This document shows positions 1 through 8,702 of a stretch of 64,000 nt of DNA, in pieces (position 1 is the stretch's first letter; every line of letters begins with the position of its first letter). This DNA comes from Ruminiclostridium sp. Lineage in GTDB: Bacteria; Bacillota; Clostridia; Oscillospirales; Ruminococcaceae. The notes beneath the pieces were generated by a model. The model was not told where the DNA came from and searched no databases. It worked only from the letters and a program-made list of their open reading frames with translations. A program made the translations under genes and the position numbers. Location: the NCBI GenBank assembly GCA_017935365.1, contig JAGBHT010000032.1:62001-126000 (forward strand). The letters run 5' to 3'.

Positions 1-1
1 T

Positions 2-562
2 ACATTGGCTTCGGGCGGAGAGGTGCAGCTCCCCAAGTTTGATTTTACCGACAACTCAAGACGGCAGGGAAACAAGATACGCTGTGACGGAAACACGGTC
101 GTTATAATCGAGGGCATACACGCTCTGAATCCCGAAGTTACGGGAAAAATGCACGACAGCGCAACGTTTATCTATGTCAGCGTCCGTACCAGAATAGCAG
201 ATGAAAAAGGCGAGCTTCTGCACCCCTCGAAAATACGTCTTATCCGCAGGTTGTCCCGCGACAAGCTTTTCAGAGGCAGGGACTATCACAGGACAATAGA
301 GCAGTTTCCGAGCGTTCAGCGTGGCGAGAGCCTTTATATAATGCCGTATAAACACCTTGCCGATTTCGATATAGATACATTTTTCCCGTATGAGCTTTCG
401 GTATACCGCAGTGTGCTTGCAAAACTCTGCGACAACGATTTTGAGGAATGTATCCGACAGGTCAACCGCTACAGCGAATTGCCTAAGTTCCTGTCGATGA
501 TAGACGCCGTTTCCCCGGACGCAGTTCCCGAAAATTCCCTTATTAAGGAATTTATCGGCTGA
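2..562 (+). CDS. Uridine kinase-family protein (3' part, truncated by window start)
   Basis: This is the C-terminal part of a phosphoribulokinase/uridine kinase-family P-loop kinase; the reading frame is open at the left edge, so the Walker A loop and any N-terminal domain lie outside the window. The visible part has the family's strand and segment VVIIEGIHALNPE, then an Arg-rich lid-like region (RLIRRLSRDKLFRGRDYHRT). Proteins of this shape in Clostridia are often about 550 aa and carry a TGS or threonyl-tRNA-synthetase-like N-terminal part before the kinase domain, but that cannot be checked here. The likely activity is ATP-dependent phosphorylation of a nucleoside such as uridine in the cytoplasm. 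The family call is firm; the substrate is inferred. Confidence 0.8.
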   Translation, partial: TLASGGEVQLPKFDFTDNSRRQGNKIRCDGNTVVIIEGIHALNPEVTGKMHDSATFIYVSVRTRIADEKGELLHPSKIRLIRRLSRDKLFRGRDYHRTIEQFPSVQRGESLYIMPYKHLADFDIDTFFPYELSVYRSVLAKLCDNDFEECIRQVNRYSELPKFLSMIDAVSPDAVPENSLIKEFIG

Positions 563-581
563 TTGTGCAAAATCACAAATC

Positions 582-605
582 CAACCTCAAAACTTGGTTG
601 TTTTT
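582..605 (+). terminator. Weak intrinsic terminator after the kinase gene
   Basis: A 5-bp stem CAACC/GGTTG (582-586 with 596-600) is followed directly by TTTTT at 601-605. The stem is short, so termination may be partial. Confidence 0.4.
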
Positions 606-627
606 AACTAAAAGTGCAACTTATCTA

Positions 628-656
628 TTTACTTTTTTGTAGATATGGTGTATAAT
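628..656 (+). promoter_or_regulatory. Sigma-A-type promoter of cheV
   Basis: TTTACT at 628-633 and a perfect TATAAT at 651-656 with a 17-nt spacer, 42 nt upstream of the cheV start. Confidence 0.6.
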
Positions 657-698
657 AAATGTCAGTTCAAGATTTAAACATCAACGGAAGGTGTGTTT

Positions 699-1619
699 AT
701 GGCAGCTTACAATGCAAATGATACCGGCATACTGCTTGAGAGCGGTACAAATGAGCTGGAACTTTTGGAATTCAATATATGCGGCAATTCCTACGGCATA
801 AATATTGCCAAGGTGCGTGAAATAATGATGGAACAGGAGCTTGTTCCGATGCCCCAGGCACCGGCTGAGATCGAGGGTGTGTTTATGCCCCGTGACAAGC
901 TTATCACTGTTATAGATCTGCATAAGGTTCTCGGTACCGAGAAACCCGCAAACGCAAGAGGTCTGTTCATAATCTGTGAGTTCAACGGTATGGATATAGG
1001 TTTCCGCGTTACCGCAGTACAGGGCATTCAGCGTATAGGCTGGACAGCTATAGAAAAGCCTCCGCAGGTTTCGGGCGACTCAACATCGGGCATTGCAACA
1101 GGTATTGCCAAGGTAAACGGCAAGATACTTGTTATACTGGACTTTGAGAAGATAGTCAGCGATATAAACAAGACCGCAGGACTTGATCTCAAGGGTGCCG
1201 AAAATGCAAAGGCGACCGCAGTGACAGCCGAAAAGCATATCGTAATTGCCGAGGACTCACAGTTCCTCAACAAGATGATAGTAAACAGCCTGTCAGATAT
1301 AGGCTTTAAGGAGATCCGTGCTTTCCCCAACGGTAAAGAGGCATGGGACTACATTTCGCAGTTTTCAGATTACAACGGCGATGTTACCGAATGTGTAGCC
1401 GCTGTAATTACAGACATTGAGATGCCGCAGATGGACGGACATCATCTCACAAAGCTCATAAAATCCGACCCCACACTGAAGAAGATCCCCGTATTCCTGT
1501 TCTCGTCGCTCATCAACGAACAGATGTATCAGAAGGGACTTTCCGTAGGTGCGGACGAACAGTTCTCGAAGCCCCAGATCGGTATGCTTATCGAGCGACT
1601 GCTTCAGATACTGAGCTGA
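699..1619 (+). CDS. cheV: Chemotaxis coupling protein CheV (CheW domain plus receiver)
   Basis: CheV couples chemoreceptors to the CheA kinase through its CheW-like domain and tunes the coupling through a phosphorylatable receiver. Residues about 20-160 are CheW-like (NSYGINIAKVREIM, VIDLHKVLG). Residues about 180-305 are a CheY-like receiver with the acidic pocket (IAEDSQ), phospho-acceptor Asp in ITDIEMPQMDG and the conserved Lys in FSKPQ. The ATG at 699 is chosen because GGAAG at 686-690 is about 8 nt upstream; the in-frame GTG at 693 lies too close to it. Length (306 aa) fits the family. No other chemotaxis gene is present, so this is an orphan cheV with its own promoter and terminator. 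Confidence 0.93.
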   Translation: MAAYNANDTGILLESGTNELELLEFNICGNSYGINIAKVREIMMEQELVPMPQAPAEIEGVFMPRDKLITVIDLHKVLGTEKPANARGLFIICEFNGMDIGFRVTAVQGIQRIGWTAIEKPPQVSGDSTSGIATGIAKVNGKILVILDFEKIVSDINKTAGLDLKGAENAKATAVTAEKHIVIAEDSQFLNKMIVNSLSDIGFKEIRAFPNGKEAWDYISQFSDYNGDVTECVAAVITDIEMPQMDGHHLTKLIKSDPTLKKIPVFLFSSLINEQMYQKGLSVGADEQFSKPQIGMLIERLLQILS

Positions 1620-1727
1620 TAATTTTTTGCTTATTCGCTGTTTGCCTATTGCTACCGGCAACAGTTGAATATCTGATTTTCATTTTTATTCCTTACTTAA
1701 GTTTGTTTCGTTTTATTTGAATTTTAC

Positions 1728-1758
1728 CGGCAGAATGAAAGTTCTGCCGTCATTTTTT
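1728..1758 (+). terminator. Intrinsic terminator of cheV
   Basis: An 8-bp stem CGGCAGAA/TTCTGCCG (1728-1735 with 1742-1749) is followed by TCA and a run of seven T. Confidence 0.8.
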
Positions 1759-1808
1759 TGTCCTTTGGCTTTATATGCTTGAAGTTTAAACGAATATGTG
1801 ATAATATA

Positions 1809-1848
1809 TTAAGGCAACACCACACAGAAGTTTACGGTATTGCCTTAA
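1809..1848 (+). promoter_or_regulatory. Inverted repeat in the leader of the trkA operon
   Basis: A perfect 9-bp inverted repeat TTAAGGCAA/TTGCCTTAA (1809-1817 with 1840-1848) sits just before the ribosome site of the next gene. A weak promoter (TTGAAG at 1779-1784, TAATAT at 1802-1807, 17-nt spacer) lies just upstream. It could be a leader hairpin or an operator; no riboswitch class is recognised. Confidence 0.4.
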
Positions 1849-1873
1849 AAATATACGGAAAGGAATGTCGTTT

Positions 1874-2710
1874 TTGAGAATAGTATCTCTGTCAGATGAT
1901 GAAACGGCTGATTCAAAGCTGTTTTCCGAACATGGCATCTGCCTGTACATCGAACACGGTAACAACAGAATACTTTTCGGCACAGGCGCGTCGGCACTGT
2001 TTTTGAGCAACGCCGAACGTCTCGGCGTACCCGCCGACAAAGCTGATACGGTAATATTACCGCTTAACAGCGATAATATAACCGGCGGTATCGAAACGGC
2101 AGTCCGCAAAAATAAGGACCTGCGCATTTTCATAAGAGAAGATGCGGCGGCAGACTGCGCTAAAAAAGAAAAACTTCTGCGTGTCAGGAACGGACTTCCG
2201 CAGTCGTTCTACAAAAGCGATAAGTACAATGTTTTCCGATTTGAACATTTTACGGAGATCTGCAAGGATTTTTATCTGGTCGCTGTAGACAAGAAAGAAA
2301 AGTCCGCCGAAACCGACAGGCATTATTATATAAAGAAAAAAGGCTTCTATGTTGCGGACGATTTTTCGGAAGAATGCTTTGCAGTATGCTTCCCGAAAAG
2401 AAGACGTGACGGTTTTGTTATCCTGACAGGCGGAGCATATACAGGCATTGCCGGTGTCGTAAATATGGCAAAACGGCTCTGGGACGCACCGGTTTTGTCG
2501 GTGGTCGGCTGTTTCGGATATACGAATCAGTCGGGCAAGCTTATTTCATCGCAGGGCAGTATAACACGTTCGGCGGAAGAACTGTCCGGACTGCGTACAG
2601 GAAGCATTTATACCTGCCACAACACCGGCAGAAAAGGTTATGATATAATGAAAGATATACTCGGCGACAGGCTACAGTACCTGCGTGCCGGAGAGGAGTT
2701 GAATTTTTAA
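1874..2710 (+). CDS. Degenerate metallo-beta-lactamase-fold protein, probably catalytically dead
   Basis: The protein keeps the outline of the MBL-fold family related to ribofuranosyl-aminobenzene 5'-phosphate synthase-like proteins: an N-terminal EHGICLYIEHGNNRILFGTGAS segment split by the family's LFDTG-type turn, a central VILTGGAYTGIAGVVN strand, and a late YTCHNTG. The metal ligands are largely gone. Where active relatives have HxHxDHTGG this protein reads LPLNSDNITGG; the Asp of LFDTG is Gly; the GCxHxGI motif is GGAYTGI. I chose TTG at 1874, 9 nt after AAAGGA; the ATG at 1865 abuts that site with no spacing. Its stop overlaps the next gene's start by one base, so it is translationally coupled to the first trkA. 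A regulatory or ligand-binding role in potassium transport is possible but only inferred. Confidence 0.65.
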   Translation: MRIVSLSDDETADSKLFSEHGICLYIEHGNNRILFGTGASALFLSNAERLGVPADKADTVILPLNSDNITGGIETAVRKNKDLRIFIREDAAADCAKKEKLLRVRNGLPQSFYKSDKYNVFRFEHFTEICKDFYLVAVDKKEKSAETDRHYYIKKKGFYVADDFSEECFAVCFPKRRRDGFVILTGGAYTGIAGVVNMAKRLWDAPVLSVVGCFGYTNQSGKLISSQGSITRSAEELSGLRTGSIYTCHNTGRKGYDIMKDILGDRLQYLRAGEELNF

Positions 2711-3330
2711 TGAACGTACTGGTAGTAGGTTGCGGAAAGGTAGGCTCGCGTCTTGCAAATACGCTCTGCGAAGAAGGCATTGACGTTTCTATAATCGCAA
2801 GGACATCGGCAGAGGCAGACAAAATGCTCGACCCCGATTTCAAAGGCAGTCTGTTATGCGGCGTGCCGATAGACCAGGATAATCTGAAAAAGGCAGGTAT
2901 CGAAAGCTGTGACGTTGTCTGTGCCGTAACCGACGATGACAACACTAACATAATGGTATCCCAGCTTGCAAAAGAGGTTTACGGTGTAAAGAAAGTTATC
3001 AGCCGTATACTCGATCCGGAAAGAGGAGATATCTTCGCTCATTTCGGACTTGAAACCGTCTGTCCGACAAAACTTACGGTTGAAGCAATATGTTCTGCGA
3101 TCAAGCCGATGCTTGAAGAAAAGTATGTAAGTTTCGGCTCACATATGGTGCGCTTTACCACAATGGCAATACCTAAAGAGTTTATCGGTATGACGCCGGA
3201 CGATATAGAGTATGAAGAGAATGAAACGCTGTACGCCATAATCAGAGCAGACAGCACAATGGAGATAGTCAATAATTACAACATCGTCATGAGAGAGGGC
3301 GACAAGCTGATATTCTCAAAGGCTATATGA
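2710..3330 (+). CDS. trkA: TrkA-family K+ uptake regulator (single RCK), first copy
   Basis: A cytoplasmic regulator of Trk/Ktr potassium channels that binds NAD(H) or ATP and gates the membrane subunit. An N-terminal Rossmann RCK_N domain carries VVGCGKVGSRLA (residues about 4-16) and an acidic-turn region. The C-terminal part (about 130-206) is an RCK_C domain, the module that in related proteins binds nucleotides, including c-di-AMP in some. The length (206 aa) fits one RCK unit. It starts on the last base of the preceding MBL-like gene and is followed 24 nt later by a second copy. No trkH/ktrB membrane subunit is in the window. Confidence 0.9.
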   Translation: MNVLVVGCGKVGSRLANTLCEEGIDVSIIARTSAEADKMLDPDFKGSLLCGVPIDQDNLKKAGIESCDVVCAVTDDDNTNIMVSQLAKEVYGVKKVISRILDPERGDIFAHFGLETVCPTKLTVEAICSAIKPMLEEKYVSFGSHMVRFTTMAIPKEFIGMTPDDIEYEENETLYAIIRADSTMEIVNNYNIVMREGDKLIFSKAI

Positions 3331-3354
3331 CAGATAACAGAAAGGATTTAAAAA

Positions 3355-4020
3355 ATGCACTCGCTTATAATAGGCGGCGGAAAGATAGGCTACTATCTTA
3401 CCAAGGTTCTTATTGAAAAGGGATACGATGTATCCGTTGTTGAAAAGGAAAAGGACGCTTGCCAGAAGTTTGCAAACGATCTTAATATAACGGTCATAAG
3501 AGGTGACGGCACCAGCGTTTCCGTGCTTGAACAGGCGGGCGTTGCCGATGCAGACAGCGTAATTGCCGTAACGGGACGAGACGAAGATAACTTAGTTGCC
3601 TGCCAGCTTGCGAAAAGGCTGTATCAGGTAAAGAAGACGATAGCAAAGGTAAACAACCCCAAAAATGTAGACGCGCTGAAAAAACTCGGTGTAGATATCG
3701 TTGTAAGCTCGACCGATAACATCACAGGTCAGCTTGAGCGAGAGATAGACAGCGGTAAGATAAAGGAACTTCTGCCGCTCGGCGCAGGCAAGGCAGGCGT
3801 GTTCGAGATAGTACTTGACGACACGTTTGCGCTCCAGAATGTTCCGCTGATGGAAATGGACATACCTCTCACACTCAATATCATTTCAATTATCCGTAAT
3901 GAAACCGAACTTATAATTCCCCGTGGTCATACTACGCTTGAGATCGGTGACAAGCTGATGATATTGTCAAAAATCAAGGACAAAAACGACATTTTCAAGG
4001 CGTTTAAGATAAAGGCGTGA
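3355..4020 (+). CDS. trkA: TrkA-family K+ uptake regulator (single RCK), second copy
   Basis: A second RCK protein of 221 aa with the nucleotide-binding glycine motif IGGGKIGYYL at the N-terminus, an acidic VVEKEKD strand end, and a C-terminal RCK_C domain (VFEIVLDDTFALQNVPL to the end). AAAGGA precedes the ATG at 3355 by a normal distance. The two tandem single-RCK genes together match the two-halved architecture of proteobacterial TrkA, so they may form a heteromeric gating ring. They form one operon with the MBL-like gene, ended by the hairpin at 4085-4136. Confidence 0.9.
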   Translation: MHSLIIGGGKIGYYLTKVLIEKGYDVSVVEKEKDACQKFANDLNITVIRGDGTSVSVLEQAGVADADSVIAVTGRDEDNLVACQLAKRLYQVKKTIAKVNNPKNVDALKKLGVDIVVSSTDNITGQLEREIDSGKIKELLPLGAGKAGVFEIVLDDTFALQNVPLMEMDIPLTLNIISIIRNETELIIPRGHTTLEIGDKLMILSKIKDKNDIFKAFKIKA

Positions 4021-4084
4021 CGTGTATGTAACGCCGTCTTTGTCAATTCAGCGTAAATAAATCGTTAATTAGAAAATATTTGTT

Positions 4085-4136
4085 GTGAAATTGCATAAAA
4101 ACGGTAAAGCGTTTTAGTGCAATTTCACTTTATTAT
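4085..4136 (+). terminator. Long hairpin terminator of the trkA operon
   Basis: Outer arms GTGAAATTGCA/TGCAATTTCAC (4085-4095, 4118-4128) are perfectly complementary. Inner arms AAAACG/CGTTTT extend the stem, and TTTATTATTT follows. Confidence 0.75.
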
Positions 4137-4158
4137 TTACAAAATATTTTATTCAGCC

Positions 4159-4187
4159 TTGAATACAGATAACGTATGTTGTATAAT
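4159..4187 (+). promoter_or_regulatory. Promoter of glgP
   Basis: TTGAAT (4159-4164) and TATAAT (4182-4187) with a 17-nt spacer, 41 nt upstream of the glgP start. Confidence 0.75.
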
Positions 4188-4228
4188 TAGACCGTAAGAA
4201 AATCGGACGACAAGAAAGGGAAAACAAT

Positions 4229-6628
4229 ATGACTTCACCGTTCACAGAAAGCGAAATAACACGCAAGCTGACGGAAGTGCTCGAATACGACTTCAGAGTA
4301 TCTCCCGCAGAAGCAACACACACTCAGATTTACAAGGCTTTATCCAAGATAGTTGTAAACTACCTTAAGGAAAAGCGCTCAATGTTTATGACAGACTGCA
4401 ACTCAAAGGGCAAGAAGCAGGTCTACTATCTTTCAATGGAATTCCTTATGGGACGTTCATTAAAGACAAACCTCTACAACCTCGGTATGCAGGACGAAGT
4501 AGCAAAGGCACTCAAGAAGCTCGATGTAAAGATCGAGCATATATATGAAGAAGAGCCTGATGCAGGTCTCGGCAACGGCGGTCTGGGAAGACTTGCGGCT
4601 TGCTACCTTGACGGACTTGCAACCTGCGCATTCCCCGCAACAGGCTATTCTATCCTTTACGAATACGGTATCTTCAAGCAGAGGATCATCGACGGCTGGC
4701 AGACAGAGCTTCCCGATGAATGGTTACCCGGCGGCAGAGCATGGCTCGTACCCGTACCCGATCAGGCTATTGAAGTTCACTTTGACGGTGAGATCCACGA
4801 GAAGTGGGAGCAGAACTACCACAGCATAAACCACGTTAACTATAAGACAGTAAACGCAGTTCCCTATGATATGTATGTATCGGGTTACGACAGCAAGGGC
4901 GTATCAAAGCTCCGTCTTTGGAGTGCAGAGAGTATGTCGTTCGATATGAATATGTTCAATCAGGGCGATTACGCAAAGGCTATCGGTGCAAATAATATCG
5001 CACATTCACTTACAAAGGTACTTTACCCCAATGATAACCACCTTGAAGGTAAGGCACTCCGTCTGCGTCAGCAGTACTTCATGAGCGCCGCATCTGTAGG
5101 CGATATCGTAATGCGTCATATGAACGTTTACGGTACTCTTGAAAACCTGCACGAAAAGGTAGCTATCCATATAAACGATACACACCCCACACTTGCGATC
5201 CCCGAGCTTATGAGAATACTGCTCGATGACTGCGGTTATGACTGGGATAAGGCATGGAACATCATCACTAACACATTTGCTTATACCAACCACACAGTTA
5301 TGGCAGAAGCACTTGAAACATGGGATGTTGACCTTATGCAGAGAATACTCCCCAGAATTTACGCTATCATAGTTGAGATAAACAACCGTTACTGCGCTCA
5401 CCTTATGGAAGTAACAGGCGGCGACAGCGAAAAGGTTACAAGAATGTCTATCATTCTCAACAACCGCGTTAAGATGGCAAACCTCTGCTGTGCGGCAAGC
5501 AGCTCGGTAAACGGCGTTTCAAAGCTCCACTCCGAGATCATCAAGGACAGCGTATTCCACGATCAGTACACAGTTACTCCCGACGCTTTCAAGAACGTTA
5601 CAAACGGTATCGCATACCGCCGTTGGCTTCTCGCAAGCAACCAGGGACTTACAAAGCTCCTTACGGAGTGCATAGGCGACGGCTTCAAGAAGGACGCTTC
5701 AAAGCTTGCAGACTTCAAGAAGTTTGCAGACGACAAGGCAGTTCTTGATAAATTAGCCGCTGTAAAGCTCGCTAACAAGAAGGCTTTTGCAAAGTATGTA
5801 TACAACACAACAGGTACAAAGCTCAACTGCAACGGTATCTTTGATGTTCAGGTAAAACGTCTGCACGAATACAAGCGTCAGCAGTTAAATGCAATGAACA
5901 TTATCGCAGATTACCTTTATCTGCTCAACAACCCCGATGCCGACTTTGTTCCCAAGACATATATATTCGCGTCAAAGGCTGCTCCCGGCTACTACATGGC
6001 TAAGCAGATAATCAAGATGATCTGGTGCATAGGCGAAGAACTCAAGAAGAACCCCAAGCTCAACGAAAAGCTCTCCGTTGTATTCCTTGAAGACTACAAG
6101 GTAACACTGTCAGAGATACTTATGCCAGCAAGTGAAATTTCAGAGCAGATCTCTCTCGCAGGTACAGAGGCGTCCGGTACAGGTAATATGAAGCTTATGC
6201 TCAACGGTGCTCTTACAATGGGTACTTACGACGGTGCAAACGTTGAGATACACGGTGCCGTAGGCGATGACAACATCTTCATCTTCGGTATGTCTACACC
6301 TGAAGTAAACCAGCTCAAGGCTGAGGGTTACAACCCCGAAAACATTTATAATTCACACGCTGTTATCAAGAGCGTACTCGAAAAGATGTACAAGGGTATC
6401 AACGGCGCTACATTTGAAGAAGTTGCAAACTCACTGCGCAACGCAGACAGATATATGTGCTTTGCGGATTTCGACAGTTACAGAGGAATGCAGGCTAAGG
6501 CAAGCGAAACTTATAAGGATAAGTACAAGTGGAACAAGATGTCCCTTATAAATATCGCTTCCGCAGGTATATTCTCTGCTGACCGTGCCGTTACAGACTA
6601 TGCGCGTGACATCTGGAAGTTAATATAA
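4229..6628 (+). CDS. glgP: Glycogen/starch/alpha-glucan phosphorylase (GT35)
   Basis: A PLP-dependent enzyme that releases glucose-1-phosphate from the non-reducing ends of alpha-1,4-glucans using phosphate. At 799 aa it has full family length. The N-terminal part has the active-site loop EPDAGLGNGGLGRLAACYLD; later come HINDTHPTLAIPEL and RRWLLASN. The PLP-binding Lys is K655 in the motif TGNMKLMLNGALTMGTYDGA. GAAAGGG precedes the ATG. It stands alone between its own promoter and terminator. The GH13 glucanase downstream and the phosphoglucomutase at 13622 would supply debranched chains and take the product onward to glucose-6-phosphate. Confidence 0.97.
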   Translation: MTSPFTESEITRKLTEVLEYDFRVSPAEATHTQIYKALSKIVVNYLKEKRSMFMTDCNSKGKKQVYYLSMEFLMGRSLKTNLYNLGMQDEVAKALKKLDVKIEHIYEEEPDAGLGNGGLGRLAACYLDGLATCAFPATGYSILYEYGIFKQRIIDGWQTELPDEWLPGGRAWLVPVPDQAIEVHFDGEIHEKWEQNYHSINHVNYKTVNAVPYDMYVSGYDSKGVSKLRLWSAESMSFDMNMFNQGDYAKAIGANNIAHSLTKVLYPNDNHLEGKALRLRQQYFMSAASVGDIVMRHMNVYGTLENLHEKVAIHINDTHPTLAIPELMRILLDDCGYDWDKAWNIITNTFAYTNHTVMAEALETWDVDLMQRILPRIYAIIVEINNRYCAHLMEVTGGDSEKVTRMSIILNNRVKMANLCCAASSSVNGVSKLHSEIIKDSVFHDQYTVTPDAFKNVTNGIAYRRWLLASNQGLTKLLTECIGDGFKKDASKLADFKKFADDKAVLDKLAAVKLANKKAFAKYVYNTTGTKLNCNGIFDVQVKRLHEYKRQQLNAMNIIADYLYLLNNPDADFVPKTYIFASKAAPGYYMAKQIIKMIWCIGEELKKNPKLNEKLSVVFLEDYKVTLSEILMPASEISEQISLAGTEASGTGNMKLMLNGALTMGTYDGANVEIHGAVGDDNIFIFGMSTPEVNQLKAEGYNPENIYNSHAVIKSVLEKMYKGINGATFEEVANSLRNADRYMCFADFDSYRGMQAKASETYKDKYKWNKMSLINIASAGIFSADRAVTDYARDIWKLI

Positions 6629-6650
6629 TTTATTTAATCCCACATACAGC

Positions 6651-6681
6651 AAAAAGTCCGTTGTAATCAACGGACTTTTTC
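6651..6681 (+). terminator. Intrinsic terminator of glgP
   Basis: Arms AAAAAGTCCGTTG/CAACGGACTTTTT (6651-6663, 6668-6680) around a TAAT loop. The A- and T-tracts would allow termination from both sides. Confidence 0.85.
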
Positions 6682-6727
6682 GGGTATTTAAAACCCCTCT
6701 GATTTTAATCCGAAAGGAATGTTTTTA

Positions 6728-8608
6728 ATGGATACTCCGATATTTGACTGCTTTGACCTGAACTACAAGAGCCCGTTCGGAGCGATAAGACAGTTTCAGC
6801 CCAGCACGTTCTCTCTGCGTTTCCCTAAGGAATGGCACGTTACAGATCCTACTCTGGTAATGTTCCGTCCCGGTGAAAAAGAGCGTTTTGTACCGCTTGA
6901 GATAACCGACAGCACAACAGACTGCAATGTGTTCACCTGTAACTTCAATCCCCAGCACACCGGACTTCATCACTACTATTTCTCGCTGATGATAGACGGC
7001 AACAGAAGATATGTAAAGCGTAGCGGAGCGAGAACAGGCGTTCTTGATAACGGCGACCTGTTCCAGCTTACCGTTTTTGATAAGGATATGGCGGCTCCCG
7101 ACTGGATAAAGGGCGGCATTATGTATCAGATATTCCCCGACAGATTCTGCCGTAGCGGTGAAAAGCACGAAAATGTGCCCTCCGACAGAATAGTGCATGA
7201 AAACTGGGAGGATACGCCTTTCTTCCGTCCCGATGATAAGGGCATTATCCGCAACAACGACTACTTTGCAGGCGACCTTAAGGGTATAGAAAGCAAGCTT
7301 CCCTATCTTGAAAGCTTAGGTGTTACCTGTTTATATTTAAACCCGATCTTTGAATCCCACGAAAATCACCGTTACTCGACCGCCTGCTATGAGCATATCG
7401 ACCCTATGCTCGGTACGGACGAGGATTTTGAGCATCTGTGCAAGGAAGCCAAAACGCACGGCATAGATATTATCCTTGACGGCGTATTCTCACATACAGG
7501 CGCAGACAGTATATATTTCAACAAGTTCGGTAGATACGGCGAGCACGAGGGTGCATATAAGAATCCCGACAGCCACTACAGAAACTGGTACTGTTTCTCA
7601 CGCTATCCCATTGAGTACGAATCGTGGTGGGGCATTACAACTCTGCCTAACGTAAACGAGAACAATCCAGACTACACCGCATACATCTGCGGCGAAAACG
7701 GAATATTACAGCGTTGGATAGACAAGGGTGCAAGGGGCTGGCGACTTGACGTTGCCGATGAACTTCCCGACGAGTTCCTTGACAATCTCAACAAGGCAGT
7801 TAAAGCCAAGGGCAACGACAAGGTAATATATGGCGAGGTATGGGAAGACGCGTCAAACAAGGAAAGCTACGGCGTCCGCAGACGTTACCTTATAGGCGGT
7901 CAGCTTGACAGCGTTATGAACTATCCTTTCAAGGAAGCTATCATAAACTATTGCAAGTACGGCGATGCAAGGGGCTTTGAGGACGGCGTAATGACTATAC
8001 TTGAGCATTACCCCAAGCCCAGTGCCGATATGCTGATGAACTTCCTGTCAACGCATGACACCGAACGTATTCTGACAAGACTTGCAGGTGAAGACGTGGG
8101 CTGGCACGACAGAGAATGGCAAGCAGAGCGCTACCTCAGCCCTGAGCAGTATGTATACGGTCTGTCACTGCTCAAGTGCGCTATGGTGTTACAGTTCTTC
8201 TTACCGGGTATACCCTGTATCTATTACGGAGATGAAGCAGGACTTGAGGGCTACAAGGACCCGTTCAACAGACGTTGCTATCCGTGGGGCAAGGAAAACC
8301 TTGATATGATAGACTTCACAAAACAGCTTGCACAGATAAGAAAGTCAAGCAAGGCATTTGCACAGGGCGAAATGAAATTCCTCGGTTGTACGCCCGAAGA
8401 ATGCGTATTTGCAAGAATTGACAAGCTCAACCGCGAAGCCGCCGTTATATTCCTGAACAAGTCGAAATATCCCAAGACATTCAATCTTGACGATTATATG
8501 AAGGGTGAATACACTGACCCGAAGTTCCTGAGAAAACCTCACGAGAGCGATGAAAAGACGATCAGGTTGTCACCGTTCGATTATGGCGTACTTGTATGCC
8601 GTATATAA
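6728..8608 (+). CDS. GH13 alpha-glucanase (neopullulanase/cyclomaltodextrinase-like)
   Basis: A retaining alpha-glucan hydrolase that probably cuts maltodextrins, pullulan-type branches or cyclodextrins. There is no signal peptide, so it acts inside the cell. An N-terminal beta-sandwich (residues about 1-115) precedes the (beta/alpha)8 barrel. The barrel shows DGVFSHTG, nucleophile D341 in GWRLDVADE, acid/base E370 in YGEVWED and D444 in LSTHDTER. A short C-terminal beta-domain ends the protein. The ATG at 6728 lies 9 nt after AAAGGA; the ATG at 6719 abuts that site. It follows glgP directly, which suggests linked glycogen or maltodextrin breakdown. The exact specificity is not determined. 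Confidence 0.9.
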   Translation: MDTPIFDCFDLNYKSPFGAIRQFQPSTFSLRFPKEWHVTDPTLVMFRPGEKERFVPLEITDSTTDCNVFTCNFNPQHTGLHHYYFSLMIDGNRRYVKRSGARTGVLDNGDLFQLTVFDKDMAAPDWIKGGIMYQIFPDRFCRSGEKHENVPSDRIVHENWEDTPFFRPDDKGIIRNNDYFAGDLKGIESKLPYLESLGVTCLYLNPIFESHENHRYSTACYEHIDPMLGTDEDFEHLCKEAKTHGIDIILDGVFSHTGADSIYFNKFGRYGEHEGAYKNPDSHYRNWYCFSRYPIEYESWWGITTLPNVNENNPDYTAYICGENGILQRWIDKGARGWRLDVADELPDEFLDNLNKAVKAKGNDKVIYGEVWEDASNKESYGVRRRYLIGGQLDSVMNYPFKEAIINYCKYGDARGFEDGVMTILEHYPKPSADMLMNFLSTHDTERILTRLAGEDVGWHDREWQAERYLSPEQYVYGLSLLKCAMVLQFFLPGIPCIYYGDEAGLEGYKDPFNRRCYPWGKENLDMIDFTKQLAQIRKSSKAFAQGEMKFLGCTPEECVFARIDKLNREAAVIFLNKSKYPKTFNLDDYMKGEYTDPKFLRKPHESDEKTIRLSPFDYGVLVCRI

Positions 8609-8616
8609 ATATTTGC

Positions 8617-8645
8617 TTGTATTTTTACACACGATAGTGTATAAT
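8617..8645 (+). promoter_or_regulatory. Promoter of the saccharopine dehydrogenase-family gene
   Basis: TTGTAT (8617-8622) and TATAAT (8640-8645), 17-nt spacer. A perfect TCCGCCG/CGGCGGA hairpin (8668-8685) follows in the leader and ends just before the ribosome site, where it could affect translation. Confidence 0.65.
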
Positions 8646-8702
8646 CTACTTGTAACTCAAGTGACTGTCCGCCGTTTGCGGCGGAGCGGAAAGGAAAATA
8701 AA

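Noticed and set aside
1865-1867. ATG 1865 as start of the MBL-like gene
   Set aside because: It abuts AAAGGA with no spacing. TTG 1874 fits better, although this is not certain.
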